Shown here piece by piece: positions 34,629-42,365 of a stretch of 64,000 bases of DNA. Below the pieces are notes generated by a model. The model was given only the letters and a program-made list of their open reading frames with translations, searched no databases and was not told the DNA's origin. The DNA lies in contig NZ_JALKBH010000005.1 in the NCBI RefSeq assembly GCF_023016115.1, forward strand, positions 124,001 through 188,000, given 5' to 3'. The translations under genes were made by a program, and so were the position numbers. Each line of letters starts with the position of its first letter. Position 1 is the stretch's first letter. This DNA is from Alcanivorax sp. S6407 (GTDB lineage Bacteria; Pseudomonadota; Gammaproteobacteria; Pseudomonadales; Alcanivoracaceae).

Positions 34629-35728
34629 CCGTGGGGTTCCAGCCACTGCTGTACCCGGGCGAAAGTGCGGTTTTCCTCGATCATGGTCATGTGGCCCATT
34701 TGCCAGAACAGTTCCCGGGTCAGCTGCGGTGCATCCGGGTAAAGGCGTCGGGCCAGGGCGCTGTCCACGGATACCAGCCAGTCGCCCTGGGGCTGGGGGT
34801 GATCCGGTTCACTGACACTGCCGGCAATGAACAGCTGTTTTACCGTGGGATCCAGCGGTACCTTGCTGCTCGGTTGGACTTCGTCGATTGGCCGGTGGCG
34901 CCACTGTTCCTCCAGCACATAGCCGAAGCGCAGATCGCGAATGCCGTCGGAGCGAAGGTTGCCCAGTCGCATCAGCGGCTTTGACCAGGGCGTGGTAGCG
35001 AGCAGGCGATTGGCGTTGTTGCCGATACGCTCCAACAGGGCACCCTGGTGGGGGGAGCCAAGGCAGGCAAGATGCGTCACCTTGTCCACCCAGCTGTCTT
35101 CCCGTTCACGGCCCTGATGCAGTGCGCTGCGAGCCACCAGGCCACCCATGGAATGCCCCACCAGAATTAGCCGTTTCGGCAGTACGGAGTGGGCCAGCAG
35201 GCCGGCGAGCTTGCGGCCGTTGTCGGAGATATGCAGGCCGGTGTTGTAACGCAGGTAACGTACCTCGGCATTGAGGTGACGGCGAGCCCATTGGCCGAAG
35301 CCATCGGCAGCAGGGGTGTTCCAGCAGGCATCATTCATGCACAGGCCGTGGATGAAGATCACCAGGGTATCGGTGTCAGCAGCCTGGGGCTTTTTCGGCA
35401 GCAGGGTCATGGGCAGCGCATAGCTGCTGTTCTGCTCCACCAGCAGTTGCCCGAAGATGCCGTTGACGATGCTTTGCAAGTCGAGACTGTCGCGAAGTTC
35501 CCGGTTCGGGTCTGCCAGCAAGTCGGCCATGCCAGCGGCGTTGCCTGCCTGGCGAAAGCCGTAGCGAATCAGGTTATAGATCATGGGTGCAGGGGTGTAA
35601 TCGTGCCCGCGTACCCCGAACGGGTTGGCAACGGCGCCGTGAATATCCTGCACAACCTGAGTGATTTCATTGCCGAAGCGGGTAACCAGCTGTGCCAGGC
35701 CGCCCACCTGATGTCCGACTTTTTTCAT
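34625..35728 (-). CDS. Alpha/beta-hydrolase, lipase-like
   Basis: A 367-residue protein. The oxyanion region VIFIHGLCMNDACW, nucleophile elbow LVGHSMGGLVARSAL and a late His in FWQMGHMTMIEE fit a serine esterase or lipase. The N-terminal 100 residues are helical without a signal peptide or clear membrane segment. It is translationally coupled to the downstream zinc-ribbon methyltransferase. A triacylglycerol or wax-ester substrate is plausible in this genus but unproven. Confidence 0.8.
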   Translation of the reverse strand: MKKVGHQVGGLAQLVTRFGNEITQVVQDIHGAVANPFGVRGHDYTPAPMIYNLIRYGFRQAGNAAGMADLLADPNRELRDSLDLQSIVNGIFGQLLVEQNSSYALPMTLLPKKPQAADTDTLVIFIHGLCMNDACWNTPAADGFGQWARRHLNAEVRYLRYNTGLHISDNGRKLAGLLAHSVLPKRLILVGHSMGGLVARSALHQGREREDSWVDKVTHLACLGSPHQGALLERIGNNANRLLATTPWSKPLMRLGNLRSDGIRDLRFGYVLEEQWRHRPIDEVQPSSKVPLDPTVKQLFIAGSVSEPDHPQPQGDWLVSVDSALARRLYPDAPQLTRELFWQMGHMTMIEENRTFARVQQWLEPHG

Positions 35729-35904
35729 TGCTTGTGTCCCCGGGTCTGTTCGCCTGCCAAACAGCCAGCGTGCTCATGTCCTGTCGCAACGTGATTCGTA
35801 AGGCTTCGTAAAATGCCGACATTCTGTGGGTCGGTCCATGGCCAGTGTGCCGCCACATCATTAGGGTGGTGGTCGTCTGTATCACTGAGCAAAGGAGTGA
35901 GTGT

Positions 35905-36135
35905 ATGCGTATTTTCACTAAAGCGACATTGGCCGCCATTTTTTCCCTGTCTGCGCTGCTGGTAGCTTGTGACAGCAATGATGGCCCGGTAGAAAAAGCG
36001 GGCGAAAAAGTGGATGAGGCGGTTGAGAGCATGGATCCGCAGGGCCCCATGGAAGAAATGGGTGAAGACCTGGATAACGCCGCAGAAAGTGCAAAAGAAT
36101 CCATGGAAAGCATGAAGGATGCGGCAGAGCAGTAA
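35905..36135 (+). CDS. Small acidic lipoprotein
   Basis: A 76-residue lipoprotein: signal peptide MRIFTKATLAAIFSLSALLVAC with lipobox LVAC, then a highly acidic, helix-forming sequence (EKAGEKVDEAVESM, then ESAKESMESMKDAAEQ). Resembles small lipoproteins of the entericidin/YtxH-like helical type in composition only. AAAGGAG precedes the ATG. It is followed by a heptad array and a terminator. Likely anchored in a membrane facing the periplasm; role unknown. Confidence 0.7.
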   Translation: MRIFTKATLAAIFSLSALLVACDSNDGPVEKAGEKVDEAVESMDPQGPMEEMGEDLDNAAESAKESMESMKDAAEQ

Positions 36136-36141
36136 CCGCGC

Positions 36142-36168
36142 TGCACGCAACACGCAACACGCATCAAC
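36142..36168. repeat. Heptad array after the lipoprotein gene
   Basis: GCACGCA, ACACGCA, ACACGCA, TCAACGC in register, starting eight bases after the stop codon, followed by a terminator at 36201. Confidence 0.7.
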
Positions 36169-36200
36169 GCGGTATAGGTTGGAGTTTGTTGCGATGAAAG

Positions 36201-36234
36201 AGGCCGCGCCCGGAATCGGGTGCGGCCTTTTTTT
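36201..36234 (+). terminator. Rho-independent terminator
   Basis: AGGCCGC-GCCCG (36201-36212), loop GAAT, CGGGT-GCGGCCT (36217-36228), then six T. It serves the lipoprotein gene. Confidence 0.88.
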
Positions 36235-36238
36235 GGCC

Positions 36239-36325
36239 ATGAGCTACGAGCGTTAAGTTGTCAGGCTCATTAATCCTTTGAATCCGGCTTTCCTTGCAGC
36301 TGGTTGCTCGCGGCTCATCGCTGAT
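36239..36325. repeat. Heptad element at HNH nuclease 3' end
   Basis: Left units GAGCTAC, GAGCGTT, AAGTTGT, CAGGCTC start at about 36241. Right units GCAGCTG (36296), GTTGCTC, GCGGCTC, ATCGCTG end two bases before the nuclease stop codon (TCA, 36326). The right arm resembles the ftsX-associated arm. Confidence 0.7.
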
Positions 36326-37015
36326 TCAGCGGCAGGTGGCGGCCAGTTTGTTCAGGGCGTCCTGTTCTGGCGGCGTGATCATCAATTCATAGCGTTGTTT
36401 CAGTGCTTGCCAGCGGCGGCCGTATTCGCACCAGTATCCCATGTTCTCGGGTAGCCATTGATCGGGGCTGCTGGCGCCCTTGCTGCGGTTGGCGCTGGCA
36501 GAGACCGCAATCAGGTTGTCAGGATCGTTGGCGAACTGCTGGCGGCGGGCTTCGTCCCAGCGGTCTCCGCCGTGGCCATGGGCGTGTCGCAGTGGCACCA
36601 CATGATCAATATCCAGAGAGCGGGCGTTGGTAAAGGTGATATTCGTATAGGGGTCGTACCAACGGCCGCTGGTCACGGTGCAATGGCGGGCATTGCTGAA
36701 CGTGACCGGTTGCTGACTTTGCTGGATAAGGATTTCAGCCCGGGTGTCCTGACAGTCGTGATCCGCATCAATCCAGTGTGGCCACTGATCACGGTCGTAG
36801 AGGGTGCTGAAGGCCCTGTCCGCCTCAAGGGCCTCCTGCTCCGCCTGGCGTTGTTTCTGATGGGTCTGTTTGCACTGGTCGCGATGGCAATGATATTGAC
36901 CGGAATGGCGGTCAGTATGGCCGCCCTGCTTATCCAGTCCGCCGGGGTGGGCAACCAGAAATGCCGGTACGGCAACAAGAAAAAGGATCAGGGCTTTGCG
37001 CAAGGAATTACCCAT
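36326..37015 (-). CDS. Secreted HNH-type nuclease
   Basis: A 229-residue exported protein: signal peptide (LRKALILFLVAVPAFLVA), a YHCHR motif segment (HTDRHSGQYHCHRDQC) often found in surface or periplasmic proteins, then an HNH/DUF1524-like nuclease with DIDHVVPLRHAHGHGGDRW, a downstream NDPDNLIAVSASANRSKGA, and DQWLPE. The His of DHVVPL would act as general base and the NLIAV Asn as the HNH Asn. Predicted to degrade extracellular DNA, for nutrition or for competition. Confidence 0.8.
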   Translation of the reverse strand: MGNSLRKALILFLVAVPAFLVAHPGGLDKQGGHTDRHSGQYHCHRDQCKQTHQKQRQAEQEALEADRAFSTLYDRDQWPHWIDADHDCQDTRAEILIQQSQQPVTFSNARHCTVTSGRWYDPYTNITFTNARSLDIDHVVPLRHAHGHGGDRWDEARRQQFANDPDNLIAVSASANRSKGASSPDQWLPENMGYWCEYGRRWQALKQRYELMITPPEQDALNKLAATCR

Positions 37016-37276
37016 AAAGCTAAGAATAAATGCGTAAGATATCAGCCATTAGGGGTATGAGCGATGACCTACGTAAAAATTATTGTGAACTGGTTCCTGC
37101 AATTTACCGCGACGAAACAAACCGCAACGCGGCACTACGAAAAAGCACATTTTCGGGCTGGGGGGATGGCGGGGGCGGCGTTAGGCTATTAGTGCTCCCC
37201 GGACTGGATTCGAAAAGGCCGAGGGTTCGATTGTGTGATCTACAGCAGTCTCAACCGAAGCACCAGGAGCTTTCCA

Positions 37277-37888
37277 ATGACGTCCTCCCGCTCGCCGAGC
37301 AGTGACAGCCTCAACGGCCTTGCCCTCGAAGCCGTGGAGCATCGCCTGCAGGCCCTGTCTGAGTATCTGGCGGTGTACCGCGCCGGGCTCGCCTCCGGCG
37401 TGGGTGGCTGGCAGTGGCGTCAGGCTCGGGTGTTGCACAGTGATATTGCGCGTCTGCAGGCCTGGTGGTGGTATCTCAGTAGTCTGCAGCGGGGGGCGGG
37501 CTGGGTGCGCTGGCTGAACAAGTTGTCCCGGTTGTTGCTGCCGATGATTCCTCTCCGCAAGGACAAGCCCCGTCGTCGTCATGCCGCACGTACCATGCGC
37601 CGTCTGGGCAGCCACAGCCTTGTGCTGCGTGCATATGTCACTCTGGAAGAAGATCTGCAGGGCCGGCTGTTGACGTATCGTCTTACTGCGAGACAGTTCC
37701 CGGGGCGGATCAGTGAAGGCCAGATTGAGAAGTTGGAGGTGCGTCTTGGGCAGGCTGCCCTGTTGCGCCGAGATTGCCTTCCCGAGCCTCGCCATGTGGC
37801 CATCTGCTGCCAGTTGCTGCGGGCGGTGATGGTGCTGCGTCAGGGGCTGGGCTTGCCGTTGCCGGCCGCTCGGGTCGTGGAACCATGA
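37277..37888 (+). CDS. Hypothetical protein, first of a pair
   Basis: A 203-residue basic, Leu-rich, soluble protein (for example EHRLQALSEYLAVYRAGLASG, then RKDKPRRRHAARTMRRLGSHSLVLR). No domain is recognised. AGGAG lies seven bases before the ATG at 37277. It overlaps the following gene by four bases (ATGA), so the two work together or are at least co-translated. The 261-base gap before it shows no gene. Confidence 0.6.
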   Translation: MTSSRSPSSDSLNGLALEAVEHRLQALSEYLAVYRAGLASGVGGWQWRQARVLHSDIARLQAWWWYLSSLQRGAGWVRWLNKLSRLLLPMIPLRKDKPRRRHAARTMRRLGSHSLVLRAYVTLEEDLQGRLLTYRLTARQFPGRISEGQIEKLEVRLGQAALLRRDCLPEPRHVAICCQLLRAVMVLRQGLGLPLPAARVVEP

Positions 37889-38475
37889 TTCAGCTGGACG
37901 CGATGGCACCGTCACTGGACAGCATGCCAAAGATTTTTTCCCTGTCGGATTTGAAGCAACGCTTGCCCGGTGAGGGTGACAGTGCACTGGATGTGACCCT
38001 GCGCTGGCTGGAAGCAGGGGTGATTCGGCAGGTGGCCCCGGAGCGACCGGTGTTTTATCGGGTGATTCTTGGGGAGCCGCTGAGTGAGGCGGAAGCCTTG
38101 CAGGCGCTGACCCGTACCTTTCCCTCGCTGGTGGTCGTGGGGGGGTCGGCGCTATGGCGCCAGGGTGTCAGCACCCAGCAGGACAGCAGGCTGGAGTGTG
38201 CGGTGGCGGAGCCGGTGACGGATTGCAATCTGAGCCATGTGGGCTTGCACCACCGGCCTGCCGGTTGGTGGTCAGTGATGCGTCAGGTGGGTGGTTTGTC
38301 TGCCGAGGGGTGTTATGGGGCCGCCATGCTCAGTCCGGAAATGGCCGTGGCAGATGCCGCAGCCTTCCGCGATGTGTGGATGCCGGATCGTGACGGCATT
38401 GACTGGCGTCGGTTGTCCACCGCGCGTCTGAGTACTTCTACCGAGGCGTTGTTGCCTCTTCGCCCGGTTCATTAA
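37885..38475 (+). CDS. Hypothetical protein resembling AbiEi-type antitoxins
   Basis: A 196-residue protein. An N-terminal winged-helix-like part (FSLSDLKQRLPG, DVTLRWLEAGVIRQV, VFYRVI) is followed by VVVGGSALWRQGV and a C-terminal block with hydrophobic strands and AVADAAAFRDVW, an order that recalls AbiEi family proteins and related transcriptional autorepressors. The similarity is by eye and weak. No AbiEii nucleotidyltransferase is next to it. Its partner is the overlapping upstream gene. Confidence 0.45.
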   Translation: MIQLDAMAPSLDSMPKIFSLSDLKQRLPGEGDSALDVTLRWLEAGVIRQVAPERPVFYRVILGEPLSEAEALQALTRTFPSLVVVGGSALWRQGVSTQQDSRLECAVAEPVTDCNLSHVGLHHRPAGWWSVMRQVGGLSAEGCYGAAMLSPEMAVADAAAFRDVWMPDRDGIDWRRLSTARLSTSTEALLPLRPVH

Positions 38476-38518
38476 TTGGCATATCGCTTGCGTCATTGAC
38501 GCTGTTTTTCTGCTGCTA

Positions 38519-38537
38519 TTAAATGAGAACCATTATC
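38519..38537. promoter_or_regulatory. Fur-box-like site upstream of the PepSY operon
   Basis: The 19-base segment TTAAATGAGAACCATTATC matches the GATAATGATAATCATTATC Fur consensus at 14 of 19 positions, including the whole right half. It lies 22 bases before the start of the three-gene membrane operon, where Fur would repress under iron sufficiency. Confidence 0.65.
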
Positions 38538-38559
38538 AGGATTGGGAAGGGAACTCTCG

Positions 38560-38838
38560 ATGATGGGGATTGCCGCGTCGCTACTGACGCTGGTTTCGGC
38601 TGCACTTTTTTATCTTACCGACCGTGAACAGCGCTGGCTGGCCGCGCCGCTGGCGTCCTGGCAGCGGTTGGTCAGTATATTGCTGCTGCTCCTGGCTGCC
38701 GGCTTGTGGGTCGTTCTGCTTGGCATAGGGGTTGGCCTGATGGCTGCCCTGTGGCTGTTTATTCTGGCGCTGGTAGTGCAAACCCTGCTGGCAGCGCATC
38801 AGCGAGATACCTACCAGAAAAACGGAGGCCGCCCATGA
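38560..38838 (+). CDS. Small membrane protein of iron-regulated operon (DUF3325-like)
   Basis: A 92-residue protein with three hydrophobic helices (GIAASLLTLVSAALFYL, VSILLLLLAAGLWVVLL, GLMAALWLFILALVVQTLL). Its size, place before a PepSY protein and Fur-box match the small DUF3325/DUF3649 genes found in Pseudomonas iron-uptake operons; the exact family is uncertain. The ATG at 38560 follows AAGGGA. It overlaps the next gene by four bases. Confidence 0.65.
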   Translation: MMGIAASLLTLVSAALFYLTDREQRWLAAPLASWQRLVSILLLLLAAGLWVVLLGIGVGLMAALWLFILALVVQTLLAAHQRDTYQKNGGRP

Positions 38839-39092
38839 GGTTGTGGCCTGCTGCGCTGCTGTCCCTGCCCCTCAGCGTGATGCTCAGCGGTCTGCTGGCC
38901 GCTGCTCTCCCGGTGCCCTGGGCTTCCTGGTTGGTTTTGATGCTGCTACTGGTAGTGACCCTGTGGATGTTGCTGGTGGCACTGGCCGCCCTGCCACAGC
39001 GTGGCTGGCCGGCGCTGGCGGGATTGTTGGCAGCTAACGGTGTGGCGCTGTTGTTGCTGCAGACCACGACGCTGTATGGCGGTGGCCCATGA
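38835..39092 (+). CDS. Small membrane protein of iron-regulated operon (DUF3649-like)
   Basis: An 85-residue protein with two to three hydrophobic helices (ALLSLPLSVMLSGLLAAAL, WLVLMLLLVVTLWMLLVALAAL, LLAANGVALLLLQ). It overlaps both neighbours by four bases (ATGA at each junction), so the three genes are one tightly coupled operon. Family assignment is by context and composition. Predicted inner membrane. Confidence 0.65.
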   Translation: MRLWPAALLSLPLSVMLSGLLAAALPVPWASWLVLMLLLVVTLWMLLVALAALPQRGWPALAGLLAANGVALLLLQTTTLYGGGP

Positions 39093-40660
39093 AGGCGGAT
39101 CGTTTGCGTCGTTTCATTGATCTGCATGCCTGGGCGGGTATGGTCAGCGGACTGCTGCTGTTCGTGGCCTTTTTTGCCGGCGCCATCAATGTTTTCCATC
39201 ATGAGCTGCATCACTGGCAAGACCGGCCTGCTGAAAACGCGACGGTTCTGGATGCCGATACCTTCCTTGAGCGTTTGACGGAGCGTTTCCCGCAAGCGGC
39301 CGAGCGACTCTACTTTCAGCCCGGGAACGACCCTGCCGCCATGTGGAAGCAGGATGGAGAATGGCAGACCGCGAGGGTGTCTCATTTCGGGGGCGATGAT
39401 GGCTACCTGTCCCGCCCCGGATCTGAGCTGGCCGACTTCATTAATGAGCTGCATTACCAGCTTGCGATTCCGGGTGGTGCCGGTCTGCTCAATATCGGCA
39501 TGATCCTGATGGGGCTGGTGGCGGCGCTCTACGGCGTGGCCCTGTTCAGTGGACTGGTGATTCACTGGCCCAAACTGGGTCGCGAGCTGCTTGCCCTCAA
39601 GCACCAGGGCAACCTGCGCCGCTACTGGAAAAACCTGCACAACCTGATCGGGGTGGTGAGTTTGCCGTTTCATCTGATCATGGCGATCACCGGAGCCGCC
39701 ATGGGGTTGTTTACGGTGGTGGCGTTGCTGTTGGGCGCGCTGGTGTTCGGTCCCCAGTTGCAAGAGGTAATCAGCAAGAAGACCGACGTGTGGCCGGCCA
39801 TGACCACAAGTGGCGAGCCGGTGACCATGGCGCTGATGGCTGATTATCTGTCCGCCGCCGAGCATGAAGTGCCGGGACTGCAGGTGGCCTGGGTGGAAGT
39901 GCGGGGCTTTGGCGACAGTGACGGGTGGCTGGATGTGGCTGGCACTGTTCCTGGCTACCTTGGCCATCATGCCCATGTGGTGCTGGATCCGACCCTCAAG
40001 CCACTGCGGGTGATCAGTCCGGCGCAGCGGGACCTCAATAACGCCTCTCTGTCGGTGGTGTATGCGCTGCACTTTGGCGATTACGGCGGGCTGGCAGTGA
40101 AGCTGATGTATTTCCTGTTAGGCCTGCTGGGCTGCCTTCTGTTTGTCTCCGGCAATATTCTCTGGTGTGAGCGACGCAGTGATCGTGCCGGTCCTTCACG
40201 GGCGTCGGCGTTACTGTTGCGTCTCACGCTGGGTGTCTGTGTCGGTGTGGTCGCCGGGGTGGCGGTGAGCTTCTGGGTCAGCAAGCTGGGCCTGTATTCC
40301 CCCTGGGCGGATCAGGTGGTGTGGCTGGAGCGGCTGGTGTTCTGGCTGGTGCTGGTGCCATTGGCAGGCTGGAGTCTGCGGGCTTCGCCATTGCGTTTTT
40401 GCGGCCAGGGCCTGCGTGTTCTGCCGTGGCTGTATCTGCTGATTCCCGTGCTTTCTCTGGTGCTGGATGGGGCTCGCGCCTGGCGCGATCCGGACGTGCT
40501 GTTGATCAATGGGGTGATGCTGTCGCTGGCGGGGCTGCTGTGGCTGGTGCGCAAGCACTTCCGCAGGCGTGTCCGTCTCGCCGAGCCTCATCCGCTGTGG
40601 GTAGGTCGGGTTAGTGATGGACATCCGATCCACAAGGCGGATGCGGAGCTGGAAAGCTAG
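39089..40660 (+). CDS. PepSY-associated TM protein (iron-uptake-linked)
   Basis: A 523-residue inner-membrane protein. The N-terminus (RRFIDLHAWAGMVSGLLLFVAFFAGAINVFHHELHHW) and later HQGNLRRYWKNLHNLIGVVSLPFHLIMAITGA are the hallmark His-rich helices of PepSY_TM proteins, which may bind heme and reduce siderophore-bound iron (PiuB/FoxB-like). Four or more further C-terminal helices. It is the last and largest gene of the Fur-box operon. No TonB receptor is in the window. Confidence 0.85.
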   Translation: MKADRLRRFIDLHAWAGMVSGLLLFVAFFAGAINVFHHELHHWQDRPAENATVLDADTFLERLTERFPQAAERLYFQPGNDPAAMWKQDGEWQTARVSHFGGDDGYLSRPGSELADFINELHYQLAIPGGAGLLNIGMILMGLVAALYGVALFSGLVIHWPKLGRELLALKHQGNLRRYWKNLHNLIGVVSLPFHLIMAITGAAMGLFTVVALLLGALVFGPQLQEVISKKTDVWPAMTTSGEPVTMALMADYLSAAEHEVPGLQVAWVEVRGFGDSDGWLDVAGTVPGYLGHHAHVVLDPTLKPLRVISPAQRDLNNASLSVVYALHFGDYGGLAVKLMYFLLGLLGCLLFVSGNILWCERRSDRAGPSRASALLLRLTLGVCVGVVAGVAVSFWVSKLGLYSPWADQVVWLERLVFWLVLVPLAGWSLRASPLRFCGQGLRVLPWLYLLIPVLSLVLDGARAWRDPDVLLINGVMLSLAGLLWLVRKHFRRRVRLAEPHPLWVGRVSDGHPIHKADAELES

Positions 40661-40759
40661 CAGCGAGTGGCGAGAAGCGAGTTTCGAAAGGCAAAGCCTT
40701 CGTTTTCGGGTTGTTTGGTCTTTCGCGTGTTGCTTGTTGCGTGATGCATGAAGCGGTCA
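40661..40759. repeat. Heptad element starting at the PepSY stop codon
   Basis: Directly after the TAG (40658-40660) come CAGCGAG, TGGCGAG, AAGCGAG, TTTCGAA, AGGCAAA. A second sequence type follows: GCGTGTT (40725), GCTTGTT, GCGTGAT, GCATGAA, GCGGTCA, ending at 40759 before a terminator. Two heptad types are thus combined in one gap. Confidence 0.8.
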
Positions 40760-40770
40760 CAGAGCGGCAT

Positions 40771-40801
40771 AAAAAAGCCGGGCATTGAGCCCGGCTTTTT
40801 T
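40771..40801. terminator. Bidirectional terminator
   Basis: AGCCGGGC (40776-40783), loop ATTGA, GCCCGGCT (40789-40796), with A6 on the left and T6 on the right. It ends both the PepSY operon and the convergent FadL-type gene. Confidence 0.9.
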
Positions 40802-40819
40802 GTTTCCGCATTCCCGCAA

Positions 40820-42115
40820 TCAGAAGCGGTAGGTTGCCTGCAGGGCAAGGCCGTGGGCGGTGTTTTCAAAGTCACCGCTGTAGTAATCCTGATTGATGCC
40901 GCCTTTCTCTTCATTAATGTAGGCATAGGCCGCGTCCAGAGTCAGGTCTTCGGACACGTTCCAGCCCGCACCAAGGGTGAGGATGTCGCGGTCGCTGACG
41001 GGAATGCGCACGGTGCGGTCGGCATCACGGGTGGGGCTGTTGTCGCGGGCATAGCCGGCGCGCAGTACCCAGTCCGGATTCAGCTGGTAGGCACCACCGA
41101 TGGCAAAGGCCCAGGTGTTTTCCCAGTTCAGTTCTTCGGAGACTTCACCGAAGCTGGATGCGAACATGGGGTGTACGGCGCTGTTTTCGACAACCAGCTC
41201 TTCCAGGCGGCTCCAGCGGGTCCAGGTGGCGCCGGCATACAGGGTCACTTCGTCGGTGGCCTTGAAGCTGATGGAAGTGTCCACGGATTCGGGCATGGTG
41301 ATGTCCACTTCCGCGTCGTATTTGCCATCCAGAGCCGGTGCGACCGGTGCTGGCGTGCCGGTGATGGTGGTGTCGCCTTCCAGGTTGTAGTCCACCTTGG
41401 AGTGGTAAGCGAGACCCCAGTCGAGGCGATCGGTGACCGCAACCATTACGCCCAGATTGTAGCCGTAGGCGATATCGTCGCCCTCGATCTCCACGTCCGC
41501 GTCTGGTTCGAGCGCGAGAGCAGGATTAATTGAGGCAAAGGCTGCCCCGGGCAGGGCGCTGGTCAGCTTGCCTTCGATATGGTTGATGGTCGGACCAAAG
41601 CCCACAGACACCTTGTCGTTGAAGGCGTAGCTGATGGTGGGCTGGATAGTCACCACCTGTACCAGGCTGTTGAGGCCATGGTAACGGCCCTGGAAGGTGT
41701 CCTCGTAATCACTTTCCACCCCATAGGGCACGTACAGGCCGATGCCAGCGTGCAGCTTGTCATTAATCGGGGTCACGTAGTAGCCGAACGGCACAGTGGA
41801 GAAGGGCACCATGTCGCCCTCGTTGGTGCCGCTCACCGGCAGGCCGGGGGCCAGTTGGCCCTGGGTGTTGCTGATGTCGGTGCTGGCATCAATAAAGGCC
41901 AGGCCGCCGGACACTTCGGCGCGCTTCAGGCGGCTCATGCCGGCCGGGTTGCCAAACAGAATGCTGGCATCGCTGGCGGTGGAGGCGCGACCGGCGTAGG
42001 CGGAGCCGGCGCTGCTGGCGCTTTGCTCGTTCAGTGACAGGCCATTGGCCATTACCTGGCTTGATGCGGCAGCAATAGAGGCCGCCAAAATCATCTTGTT
42101 TGAATACTTCATCAT
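40820..42115 (-). CDS. FadL/OmpP1 family long-chain fatty acid or hydrocarbon porin
   Basis: A 431-residue outer-membrane channel with signal peptide (MILAASIAAASSQVMA). The mature N-terminus NGLSLNEQSASSAGSAYAGRASTASDAS with the NPAG motif shortly after forms the hatch that captures hydrophobic ligands; the barrel follows and ends LQATYRF with the terminal Phe needed for assembly. In Alcanivorax such proteins take up long-chain alkanes. Start at either of two adjacent methionines. It lies next to an AraC gene that is divergent from almA, and shares a 10-mer with the almA promoter region. Confidence 0.9.
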   Translation of the reverse strand: MMKYSNKMILAASIAAASSQVMANGLSLNEQSASSAGSAYAGRASTASDASILFGNPAGMSRLKRAEVSGGLAFIDASTDISNTQGQLAPGLPVSGTNEGDMVPFSTVPFGYYVTPINDKLHAGIGLYVPYGVESDYEDTFQGRYHGLNSLVQVVTIQPTISYAFNDKVSVGFGPTINHIEGKLTSALPGAAFASINPALALEPDADVEIEGDDIAYGYNLGVMVAVTDRLDWGLAYHSKVDYNLEGDTTITGTPAPVAPALDGKYDAEVDITMPESVDTSISFKATDEVTLYAGATWTRWSRLEELVVENSAVHPMFASSFGEVSEELNWENTWAFAIGGAYQLNPDWVLRAGYARDNSPTRDADRTVRIPVSDRDILTLGAGWNVSEDLTLDAAYAYINEEKGGINQDYYSGDFENTAHGLALQATYRF

Positions 42116-42365
42116 AGCTTTCCCGAGTTATGAGTTTTGCGCGCGCACGGTATCACCGTGGGGGCGGGGTTGGCCATGGGGTTGCGCGGCAAAAATGTGC
42201 CGTTTGTCGTCAATATTTAATTAAAATGGCGTAAACATGCTGTCTAATGCCATGAAGGTGCTTCACGTTTACATTGTATAATGTTGCCTTTGCTTAATAA
42301 ATATACAAAGTAAACCAACTGTTTAGGGGCGGGAGGTCATGATCTGGAGGGGCGTAACCGGGGGA

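Noticed and set aside
37190-37245. tRNA-like fragment (GAGGGTTCGATTG) before the 37.3 kb pair
   Set aside because: Only a T-loop-like piece; no acceptor or anticodon stem can be built and no CCA is present.
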